A stretch of 64,000 nt of DNA, from positions 42,292,766 to 42,356,765 of the forward strand of contig NC_081185.1 of the NCBI RefSeq assembly GCF_029867415.1. Direction: 5' to 3'. The stretch is from Vicia villosa. Taxonomy: Eukaryota > Streptophyta > Magnoliopsida > Fabales > Fabaceae. Under the pieces are notes generated by a model. It was not told the DNA's origin, did not search any database, and saw nothing but the letters and a program-made list of their open reading frames with translations. This document shows positions 44,354 to 54,047 of this stretch, in pieces; the stretch's first letter is position 1, and the number at the start of each line of letters is the position of its first letter. The position numbers were made by a program, and so were the translations under genes.

Positions 44354-47340
44354 ATCTGCTGGAGAAGTAAAGTTTGGAGGGAATCAAAAGGGCGAAATCA
44401 TTGGCTCAGGAACCATATGTATTGGTAATTCTCCCTCTATAACTAATTTTCTTTTAGTAGATGGATTAGCTCATAACTTATTGTCCATAAGTCAATTAAG
44501 TGACAATGGTTATGACATAATCTTTAATCAAAAGTCTTATAAAGCTATTAGTCAGAAGGATGGCTCAATCCTATTTACAGGCAAGAGAAAGAACAACATT
44601 TATAAGATTGATCTTTCAAATCTTAAGAACCAACAGGTTACTTGCCTTCTGTCTATTAACGAAGAACAGTGGGTCTGGCACAGAAGATTGGGTCATGTTA
44701 GTTTGAGAAATATTTCTCAGATTAACAAACTTAATCTGGTTAGAGGACTCCCCAATCTGAAATATAAATCAGATGCTCTTTGTGAACCATGTCAGAAAGG
44801 AAAGTTTTCAAAACCTGCATTTAAATCTAAAAATGTTGTCTCTTCCTCTAGGCCTTTAGAACTTCTACACATTGATCTTTTTGGCCCAGTCAAAACAGCA
44901 TCAATCAGAGGCAAGAAATATGGATTAGTCATTGTATACGACTATAGCATATGGATTTGGGTAAAGTTCTTAAAACACAAGGATGAGTCGCTTCTGTGTT
45001 CTTTGACTTCTGTAATCATATTCAATCTGAAAAGGAATGCAAAATCATAAAAGTCAGAAGTGATCATGGTGGTGAATTTGAGAACAGATTCTTTGAAATT
45101 TATTTCAAATAAAATGGTATTGCCCATGATTTCTCTTGTCCTAGAACTCCACAACAAAATGGAGTTGTAGAATGAAAGAATAGGACTCTACAAGAAATGG
45201 CCAGAACCATGATCAATGAGACTAATATGGCTAAGCATTTCTGGGCAGAAGCAATTAACACAGCTTGTTATATTCAGAATAGAATCTCCATAAGGCCTAT
45301 TCTAAATAATACTCCTTATGAATTATGGAAGAACAGAAAGCCCAAATTTTCATATTTCCATCCATTTGGATGTGTCTGTTATATTTTGAATACTAAAGAT
45401 CATCTGAACAAGTTTGATTCTAAAGCTCATAAGTGTTTCCTTCTTGGATATTCTGAACGCTCTAAAGGCTACAAAGTATACAATACTAAAACTCTGGTAG
45501 TTGAAGAATCAATCAATATCAGATTTGATGATAAGCTTGACATTGAAAAGACAAAGTAGTTTGAGAATTTTGCAGATATATATATCTCTAACTCAGATCA
45601 TGAAGAACCCAAGGAAAAGGATGATGCAGAAGATCAAGTTGCAACGTCTTTAGAGAATCTCAGAATATCTGAAGAGCCAACACTCAGAAGATCTTCTAGA
45701 CTCAACTCTGCTCATCTAGAAGATGTTATTATTGGAAAGAAAGATGATCCCGTCAGAACAAGAGCATTCCTAAAGAACAATGCAGAATGTCAATTTGGTT
45801 TAGTGTGATTGAGCCAACTTCTGTTGATCAAGCTCTGGAAGATGCTGACTGGATAATTGCTATGCAAGAAGAGTTAAATCAGTTTACAAAGAATGATGTT
45901 TGGGATTTGGTTCCAAGACCAAAAGGATTCAATATCATTGGAACAAAATTGGGTTTTCATAAACAAGCTGAGTGAGATAGGTGAAGTCATCAGAAACAAA
46001 GCCATACTGGTTGCTCAGGGATATAGTCAGCAAGAAGGTATTGACTATACAGAACCTTTGCACCAGTGGCCAGGTTAGAATTTATTAGATTATTAATTTC
46101 TTTTGCCACTCAGAATAACATCACTCTATATCAGATGGATGTTAAGAGTGCCTTTTTAAATGGTTATATAGATGAAGAATTATATGTCCACCAACCTCCT
46201 GGTTTTGAAGACTCTAAGTCTCCAGAACATGTTTTTAAATTAAAGAAATCATTATATGGTTTGAAGCAAGCTCCCAGAGCTTGGTATGAAACATTAAGTT
46301 CTTTCCTTCTGGATAATGGTTTCACAAGAGGAAAAGTAGACACACCCCTCTTCTGTAAAACCTATAAAAAGGATATGCTAATTTGTCAAATTTATGTTGA
46401 TGATATTATTTTTGGAACATCTAATGCTACACTTGGAAAGGAGTTTGCTAAGTCTATGCAAGCATAATTTGAGATGGGCATGATGGGAGAACTCAAGTAT
46501 TTCCTAGGCATTCAGATCAATCAAACTTCTAAAGGAACCTATGTTCATCAGACTAAGTATGTCAAAGAGCATCTGAAGAAGTTTAATCTATCTGAAAGCA
46601 AAGAAGCAAAAACTCCAATGCATCCAACTTGCATATTAGGTAAGGATGAGGTAATCAAGAAGGTATATCAAGAGATCTACATAGGTATGATAGGATCTCT
46701 TCTCTATCTAACTGCTTCTAGACCTGATATTTTATTCAGTGTATGCTTGTGTGCTAGATTCCATTCAGATCCTAGAGAACCTCACTTAACTTCTGTTAAG
46801 AGAATTCTTAGGTATCTGAAAGGTACTACTAATGTTGGTTTAGTCTACAGAAGATCTGAAGAATACAACTTAGCAGGATATTGTGATGCTGATTACGCTG
46901 GAGATAGAGTTGAAAGGAAAAGTACTTCTGGAAGATGTCAGTTTCTGGGAAGTAACCTGATCTCCTAGTACAGCAAGAAGCAAGCAACAATTGCACTCTC
47001 TACTACAGAAGCAGAATACGTAGCTGCTACTGGATGTAGTACACAGATGCTCTGGATGAAAAGTCAGTTAGAAGACTATCAGATATATGAGAGTAACGTT
47101 CCTATATTATGTGATAATACTTCTGCTATTTGTTTATCTAAGAATCCTATTTTACATTCTAAAGCTAAACATATAGAGATTAAACATCACTTTATTAGGG
47201 ACTTTGTTCAGAAGAGTGTTCTTTCTTTAAACTTTGTTGATACAGAACATCAGTGGGCTGATATCTTTACAAAAACCCTTGCTGAAGATAGGTTTAAGTT
47301 CATTCTGAAGAACATCAATATGGATTTATGCCCAGAATGA
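44244..47340 (+). pseudogene. pol: SIRE-type Pol (protease, integrase, RT, RNase H), broken
   Basis: Protease reads WYLDFGCS where DSG is expected, so the active-site Ser is Phe. Integrase: HRRLGHVS ... CEPCQKGK zinc finger, HIDLFGP, SDHGGEF and NGVVE, with a frameshift near 44995 and stops near 45111 and 45173. RT: MDVKSAFLNGYIDEELY and an intact YVDDIIFGTSN. RNase H: CDADYAGD, STTEAEYVAATG, CDNTSAICLSKNP, ADIFTKTL, ending TGA 47338-47340. Other breaks: frame changes between 45560 and 46066, stops at 46465 and 46966. At least ten lesions in all. Confidence 0.88.
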
Positions 47341-47713
47341 AGGTGGTGAGAAGATCTGATATGTGGATTAGTTTATGTTGATTTATTTATTTTCTTATCA
47401 GATGTTCTGGTTATGTATGATCATTTAGATACTCTGATTTTGTTATTTCTAACGTTTCATATGTCTAAGTATGATACAGAACTTCTGTTAAAGCAAAACA
47501 GCTGTCACCAGCTATTCCAGATGATGACCACATGTTCATTCTGAAGGGACAGGCATGTGTGCAGTTGATGAGACACCACCCTAGGTAACTGTGCAAATCT
47601 TTTCAAATCTCACGCTATCTCCACTAACGTCTCTCAACATTAAATGTGATTGATTCAGTTTCTGTAACTGCTTGCATTCAGAATTTCATTGCATTCTTTT
47701 TCAAATTCGTGTC

Positions 47714-47721
47714 TATATAAA
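47714..47721 (+). promoter_or_regulatory. TATA-like box before the env-like ORF
   Basis: TATATAAA, followed by a pyrimidine-rich leader (TTTTCTCTCTTTTCACTC) and the ORF start 53 bp downstream. It lies between pol and the env-like ORF, so the ORF could have its own transcript. Confidence 0.45.
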
Positions 47722-47773
47722 CACATAACATATTCATTTTCTCTCTTTTCACTCATTCATCATCTCTCGTTTT

Positions 47774-49186
47774 ATGCATTTCTGTCTCTTCTTCTCTTTT
47801 AATAAAAACCCTAAAACTAAGAAAACCAGAAATATCAAGTGTTCTTCAATGACTTCTTCATCAAATCTAAAAAATGCTTCGTCTTCTCAGCAACAACAAC
47901 AACAAGTTCAAGAAAAACATCATCAACAAACTATCTTCACTCCATTGAAGACCTGTTTGATTCCATACGCAGACTTAGAAGTTCTCTGTGAACTTATGGT
48001 TGATTTTGAAAATATTCAAGCACACCAGTTCAACATCAAGACGAACATGTTGGTTCAAGGATGGCCAAATTACTTTAATCGTCTCATTGGACCAGTTTAT
48101 CCTGTTTTGGTAAAGAAATTTTGGGTTCATGTGACATTAATGCCAAAATCAATTTTGTCTATTGTTCATGGCGAAGAAATCTCCATTACAAAAAATCTTA
48201 TCAGAAGATTGTTTGGTCTGGAAGGTTGTGAAGGTGCTTTTGGAGCCATAATAGGAAGAACAGATTGGGACGCTGTTTATGCAGAAATCTTCAAGTCTAG
48301 AAAAGAGTCTACTAGTATCAAGGAATTGAAGGATCCTTACAGAATTTGGGCTAAGATCCTTCTGGGTTACATCTACCACAGAAAGGCAACTATATCTCCT
48401 AACTATGTCAATAAGGACCAACAGTACATTCTGTATTGTATTGGTAACCATGATAAGGTGGATCTCCCTTTAATTATTTTTAACCACATGTTGAATCATG
48501 TGAGGGACTCTAGAGAGCAGGCCAAATTGAAGACTCCCAATATCAGAAGTAACATCATTCCCTTTGGAAGGATAATTACTAATCTTCTAGTTGAAACTGG
48601 ATTGGTTGGTGATCTAGTCAAAGCTGGAATTATTAAGGCTCTGGATGCAATGTGTGGAAGCACTATGAATGCCCACACTCTGAAGAAGATGAACTTAATA
48701 GAGACCATTGTCGCTACTCCCAGAGTGGACGCTGATATCTTGACCAGAAGGACTCCTGCTCTGGCTGACTTTGAAATGTTTTTCAGAAATGAGCATCCCA
48801 GCATCATCCTCACCTATTTGGAGATGTGCCAGAAGGAAGGCTCTGAGTATGATCCTGTGTGGATAAGCAACAAAGTGCTTCCCACTACAGCTGATCAAGT
48901 ACCAGAGCAAGAGAAAGAGAAAGAGAAGAAGAAAAAGAAGAAGGAGAAGAAAGACAAGAAGGAAAAGAAAGAAGAGCAGAAAGAAGAGAATCAGGAAAAG
49001 GAAGAAGAGAAGAAGGAAAAGGAAGAAAAGAAGGAGAAGAAGAGGAAGTCTGTTGGAGATGGACCTTCCAAGCCTCAGAAGAAGAAGCAAAAATCTTCAG
49101 GTATTTCTATCTCTGAGCCTGTTTCTGTTCCTATTTTAATTTCTAAACCCATATCAACAGAATCTCCACCAGAAAAAGCCCTATAA
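47774..49186 (+). CDS. SIRE-type env-like ORF (470 codons)
   Basis: Open from ATG 47774; a second in-frame ATG at 47849 (MTSSSNLKNA) is perhaps the better start, since the first 25 codons look like leader. A Gln-run (SSQQQQQQVQEK) is followed by a conserved globular part (GWPNYFNRLIGPVYPVLVKKFW, ISITKNLIRRLFGL, about residues 94-170), then by a lysine/glutamate-rich, coiled-coil-like tail (about 380-440) ending KKKQKSSG. Position after pol fits the env-like gene of SIRE elements; function unproven, and no clear signal peptide or membrane span is visible. After TAA-type stop 49184-49186 a related tail (PKSKGKQPILDSD) continues in another frame until the Athila LTR at 49274. It is open although the upstream gag-pol is ruined. 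Confidence 0.7.
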   Translation: MHFCLFFSFNKNPKTKKTRNIKCSSMTSSSNLKNASSSQQQQQQVQEKHHQQTIFTPLKTCLIPYADLEVLCELMVDFENIQAHQFNIKTNMLVQGWPNYFNRLIGPVYPVLVKKFWVHVTLMPKSILSIVHGEEISITKNLIRRLFGLEGCEGAFGAIIGRTDWDAVYAEIFKSRKESTSIKELKDPYRIWAKILLGYIYHRKATISPNYVNKDQQYILYCIGNHDKVDLPLIIFNHMLNHVRDSREQAKLKTPNIRSNIIPFGRIITNLLVETGLVGDLVKAGIIKALDAMCGSTMNAHTLKKMNLIETIVATPRVDADILTRRTPALADFEMFFRNEHPSIILTYLEMCQKEGSEYDPVWISNKVLPTTADQVPEQEKEKEKKKKKKEKKDKKEKKEEQKEENQEKEEEKKEKEEKKEKKRKSVGDGPSKPQKKKQKSSGISISEPVSVPILISKPISTESPPEKAL

Positions 49187-49273
49187 AATCCTCTTCAAAC
49201 CACTAAAATTTCTAACCCTCCATCTTTTCTTCCCCTAAGTCTAAAGGCAAACAACCTATTCTTGATTCTGACC

Positions 49274-50695
49274 TGATTGGAAAAATAGCAAGTGTACTAT
49301 TTTTACGAAGTAGTAATAAAAGGTTAAAACCAAGTATCGATCTCGAGGACTGCGTTGGAATATAAGTTTTATAATTATTCAATTTAATAAAAAGTCAACT
49401 GGTGTTTTTGATTGAGTTATAGTTTCTAAATTTAAAATAAAAATAGCAGAAAGTAAATTTAAGCCTTTTTCACTAATATGAGTAAATGCCAAGGCAAGGT
49501 GTGTAATTTGCTCTGTAATAACCCTGGATCCTTATTTGAGATCTTTTCAACAAGTTCATGATATTCAATTACTAAATCTTTAGAGTGTTTGCCCCTAAAT
49601 CCTTATTGGGCAAACCTTTGGTTTTTCATCTATAAATCCTAAGTCCTTAGAGATATCAGATAAAACCAATCTTGTTTTCTATCAAGAGTTCTTAGTGACC
49701 ATAGGGTATCCCTAGTCCTAGGTGATATCTACTATGGTTCAATTTAATACAAACCTTAACAATTGCGAGCCGGCAAATTGTTAATCATAGAACAATCTTT
49801 ATTGGTCCGATAAAGAAGGCATTAAAAACGGTATAAAATTGAATTGAATAACATAAACATGAAATCGATCAAATCAAAATATCAAAGTCATTACAAACCA
49901 AATCAGGGACACCCCCTAGCATTGGGGGGTTTAGCTACTCATATTGTTCAAGAGAAATTCAAAAGTATCAAAGTTAAACATTACAGATAATTGGGGAATT
50001 TGTAATCTTCAATTTCTCTTGCTCATGAATGATCTCTGTTCTCCAATAATCTCATACGTTGCTCTGCTTCAGATTCAATTCCTTTGGTTGTGTAAAAGAT
50101 ACCGCTTCTCTTCTCCATCCTTCACTATATATTGCAAACCCTTCTTTTTAAGTCGGAAAGTACCAAAACGCCCTTCTGGATCACTTTTTGAGTAAAAATC
50201 ATAAAAACATGAAAATCAGCGTAACAAGCCAACACGGGTGCCCGTGTTGGCACTCTGGATCCTTTAAAAATGATTTTGCGCTCAGTAGCAGCAACACGGG
50301 TCGTGTTAGGCAACACGGGTGCCCGTGTTGCACCACTGTTTCTCCACTTTTGCTTCTTGCTTGCATGCCCAGCAACACTGGTCGAGTTACTCAACACGGG
50401 CGCCCGTGTTGCACCACTGATTCTCTCCTTTCTTCTTTGTCGTGCTCTTTACTTCCGACATTTCTTGCACTGGGTCGAGTGAAGAATCTCCTAGATCTGA
50501 AATACCATTAAACAACCAAACCAACGCATAAAATGGGAAAATAAACTCGAAAACTAATAAACGGATAAAACTTGCAAACACAAACATAATTACTTAAACA
50601 GATTAAAAAGACTACACTATGACATTAAGCAGTGCAAAATACCTGGATTATCATCAGGAAAGTGACAAAAACATAGTGAGAATCGTGACCGATCA
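49274..50695 (-). repeat. 3' LTR of the Athila element (1422 bp)
   Basis: In sense: TGATCGGTCACGATTCTC ... CTTGCTATTTTTCCAATCA. It begins directly after the polypurine tract. Contains the CAACACGGG palindromes (50229-50411) and a TATA-like ATATATAG near 50125-50132. Confidence 0.88.
50229..50411. repeat. Palindrome cassette in the Athila LTR (CAACACGGG...CCCGTGTTG)
   Basis: Strong inverted repeats at 50229-50250 (arms CCAACACGGG/CCCGTGTTGG), 50310-50331 and a perfect 20-nt palindrome CAACACGGGCGCCCGTGTTG at 50392-50411. Degenerate partners at 50291-50307 and 50372-50388. Confidence 0.92.
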
Positions 50696-50708
50696 CAACC
50701 CCAAACTT
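50696..50708 (-). other. Polypurine tract of the Athila element
   Basis: Sense AAGTTTGGGGTTG immediately before the LTR, a characteristic Athila-type tract. Confidence 0.85.
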
Positions 50709-52075
50709 ATTTCATTGCTTGTCCTCAAGCGATGCTCGAGAAACAAGTAAGGATCCCCCAAGTCATAGATATCACCACAGTACTGCTGAAATTTTTCGCA
50801 CTTCCCTTTTCTTGAACTTTCAATGATTTCCTTCTTCCCCGAATATAGCGATTCAGTTATACTTCCACGTTGTGGTGTCTCTTTACCTGTAAGCTTATTC
50901 ACACCCTCACCAAAACTCTCAGGTTAAATTGTTTGCACTCAATGATCAAGGCATGCACAGTCAACTCATAGATTTGTATAACATTTATCTTCATCTCATG
51001 CGCACACGACACACTTTTTGAGGTCTTTTAAGGTTGTAACGGGGCTAAGGGACTAGGTGGGATAAACAAACAAACGGGAGAGCTAGTGGCTTTTGGCTTA
51101 GAATCAGAGTTATTATCTCGCTCACTGTGTTAGTATGAAGTTCACAATCACAAATGTCGGACACCGTTTCTTAAGATCTTTGACTGACTACTCGTGTATT
51201 TCTTTGAATATCTCTTTTCTTTCGCATCTTTATTATCAGATCAATTTCTCCTATAGGTAAGTGCCCCTTTTTGTATTTATCATTTCTTTTTCTCTCTTTT
51301 TTTTCTTTCTTTTTGGTTCTTTTGCACTTACCTATTCTTCTGATTTCGGTGCACCGACCCCAAACTTAAATTGTTTCACAGCTTGCAACAATAACAACTC
51401 TTATCTAAGCAGGGTAAGGAAGTGTTTGGGTTATTGGTTAATTCATGCATGTATTAAACAAACAAAAGGTTGTATGGCTCAAACGGGGTTAACAAGGGAT
51501 AGCGTGAAAAGGTTGGCTTGAAAGGCTCTGGTGTAAAACAAACAAGTGCCTCAATGTGTAAACATGTGCATTAGAAATTTCAACAAACACTTACACAAAT
51601 CAAGAGTGACGATGGCATACCTGACAACTCTCATGATGATTTTGTATTTGGCTTTTTATAATCCTCACCATGTTTGGTCAAGCTCACAGGGTCCGACAAC
51701 ACTTCTTGCTTGGTACAACTTTATCACCTCTCCGAGACTGCAAGTCTATCATTGGGTCCAATTCTTGAAAGTGCGTCCGATCATTGAAGTCAACAGTACC
51801 AACTTTTTGGGGGTTCCTTTCACCACTGCGAGGTGCGATTTGGTTCACTATCTCAAATTCTCATCACTTGTCCCGCTAACAATTTCAGCATCCTGCACTG
51901 ACATGTCATAGCTAACACACAAACTATCATAAAGTACTGACAAATTTAAAAGAGCTACGGGATCAAAATAAAAATAAAAATAAAATACTGAAAGCGATAA
52001 ATAAAACTCCCCCCACACCTGAACGAAACATTGTCTGCAATGCTTTTGTACAAGCGTGAGAGGTACATACCGGAC
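50709..52075 (-). other. Athila 3' non-coding region
   Basis: About 1.4 kb between the downstream ORF and the polypurine tract. It holds a second purine tract with the same core (AAGTTTGGGGT, sense, at 51357-51367) and an A/G-rich run near 51285-51315 (sense). The 86-121-codon plus-strand frames here are antisense to the element and lack motifs. Confidence 0.65.
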
Positions 52076-53338
52076 CTACTGAGGAGGGGGTGGAAACTGC
52101 AACATCAGACGTTGCATCATCTCGTGCATATCAGTGATCATAATTCCTTGCCGGGTCTGCCCCTCGCCTTTCCGGGTTTGCTCAGTTCGCAGATGCCCAA
52201 TTTCAGATTGAACCCATTCCCATTGATTCGGAGCCATAGAAGAAGATCCTGAACCAAAGGTGTTAAAATGAGAGGGCTCCTGTGGGAACTGATTCTGAGT
52301 TGGGTCTTCGCTGTCTCCTTGATTACCTGCATCAAAATCAACATCTTGGTCGTCTCCTTCCAGAGCGACATTAGTGTAGAGCCAGTTAGCACGATTAGAC
52401 GTGATGGCTTTTGCCGGGTCAGGTCATTCAAATAAGAATCGACTTCTGCTTGTCAACCAATAGCCACCATCAGAAATAGTAATCATGGATTGATGAATAA
52501 AGGATTCCATATCAATCTTAGTTTTACCTGCAATAGGAGTGTCAGTGTCCAATAATTCTTTGTAACCAAAATGAACTGCAATTTGGGTGATAAGACCACC
52601 CACAGAAATTCCACCCGACGAGGCACGACCTACCTTGCCTAAAAAATCAGCCACGAAAGCGGCGGCATTAAGCACATCACGATGAAGCATTGCATAGAGG
52701 AAAAAGAGTTCCCTCATGGTCGCAACGCCATGACTATCACCTCGGCCAAAAACAGTATACACAAGACATTTGTTGGCATAGCGAATACATGGATTCTGAA
52801 TCCATGATGACTTAGCACTCGCGGCGACATACGCCTCCAATCCTGTGATATCGCCCCAAAATTGTTGTCCCGGGAATTCATCCGGAACATCCCCCGGTCC
52901 ATAGATGGGCAAACCGAGGAGACCCCCTAACTCCTATACAGTTAACTCATGAGCTTGGTTAAACATGCGGAACTTAAGAGTACCAAAGAAGTACTTAATA
53001 GACCCATTCCACTTTCTTTCTAACTTAAACTCTATTGTGCTTAGAAACTCAAGAGTGAGGCGTTCATAGGATGGTGCCTCCATATACATAAATTCCAGCA
53101 TACCCACAGAATGAAATAACCTATCAATTTCGGTTTTAATGCCTAGGGTATTCATAGTGTTTTCACAGATATACCTGGTGGGAATGAGCTTCTGTTTGAC
53201 ATTAGCCATATATCTTTGGTGATGCTTAGGGTCCTCAAAGAGAATGTCATGAGGGTTGGATTGGCGGACCGGCCTTTTGCGAGTTCCCGCAGGCTCAGCG
53301 ACTTGCTTACCCGTGTTGGTTCTTTTCTTTGGTGGCAT
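52076..53338 (-). pseudogene. Athila downstream ORF (ATHILA ORF-1 / env-like)
   Basis: About 420 codons from MPPKKRTNTGKQ (53338) to TAG at 52076-52078, in one frame with two internal stops (TAG 52934-52936, TGA 52424-52426). Landmarks: basic N-terminus, DPKHHQRYMANVKQKLIPTRY, KWNGSIKYFFGTLKFRM, then GGLLGLP and IRYANKCLVYTVFGRGDSHG, TMRELFFLYAMLHR; the C-terminus is acidic/Gln-rich and ends LMLQFPPPPQ. It matches in placement and wording the plant ATHILA ORF-1 family found downstream of pol in Athila elements. Role unknown; no membrane span is evident here. Confidence 0.75.
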
Positions 53339-54047
53339 GATGTGTACCTACAAGAAGAAAAAATGCAAAACGAAAAATTTATGAATTAGGCGAAAAAGTT
53401 ACCGTAGGGTTGAAGAGGGTGAGGAGTGGAATAACTTTTGTGAAGGTTGATAGGGGTTTTGAGTGGTGTAGAGGGAGAAGTTGGAAGCTTTAGGGAAGAG
53501 GTGTAATGGAGGTTTAGGTTTTTGGTGAAAGAGAGAGGTTGAAAAAGAAGGTTTATGAGAGAAAGAGAAAATAAAATAAAAAGAAAATAGAAATATAGGA
53601 GAGGGATTCGATTCTGATTGGATAGAAGAGAGGTGGGATGGGTGGGGTCCATGGGCCCATTTTAAAAAAATTTGAAAAAATTTCACGTACAGGCAACACG
53701 GCCCGTGTTACGCAACACGGCCACCCGTGTTGCCTCACTGATAGGATTTGAAAAAAATTCTTGCTCCTAGTGGACGCAACACGGCCCGTGTTGTGCAATA
53801 CGGCCACCCGTGTTGCACCCCTGGTTCCACTTCACAAAGGTTTTGCTTTTTCACTTTTCCTTGTCTTTCCTCCCCTTGTTTCCACCACTAGAACTAGCTT
53901 TTCCTGAAAAATTAAAAAAAACACACAAAAAGAAAACAACGAGAATACATTAGGGAAAATCCGTGGGTTGCCTCCCACGAAGCGCTTCGTTCAACGTCGC
54001 TTGGCTCGACGATCGTTCATCCTATCCTATAAGACGAACACTGTGAA
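53339..54047 (-). other. Spacer between Athila pol and downstream ORF
   Basis: Non-coding. In sense order: a polypyrimidine run plus CAG (TTTTTTTTAATTTTTCAG, ending near 53904) that could serve as a splice acceptor, then a second set of CAACACGG palindromes (53693-53816), then the ORF start. The 84-95-codon frames at 53386-53807 have no motif and overlap the repeats. Confidence 0.6.
53693..53816. repeat. Second Athila palindrome cassette (CAACACGG type)
   Basis: GCAACACGGCCCGTGTT at 53693-53709 and 53776-53792; GCAACACGGCC-A-CCCGTGTTGC at 53712-53733 and a one-base variant at 53795-53816. Two pairs (short form plus long form), about 83 bp apart. Confidence 0.92.

Larger units (their letters stand above)
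38135..49273 (+). mobile_element. SIRE/Maximus-type copia element with env-like ORF (3' end missing)
   Basis: Order: 5' LTR (about 38135-42408, including a nested solo LTR), primer site TGGCATCAGAGC, gag, pol, then an extra ORF downstream of pol. The Gag C-terminus and RNase H wording (CDNTSAICLSKNPILHS) are SIRE-like, and a downstream env-like ORF is a known SIRE trait. gag and pol have many stops and frameshifts. The 3' part and 3' LTR are displaced by the Athila insertion at 49274 and lie outside the window. Confidence 0.85.

Noticed and set aside
48695..49090. 131-codon leucine-rich minus-strand frame resembling a membrane protein
   Set aside because: It is the antisense of the lysine/glutamate-rich tail of the env-like ORF.
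51261..51911. 86- and 121-codon plus-strand frames as small genes
   Set aside because: Antisense to the Athila 3' region, no motifs, overlap its purine tracts.
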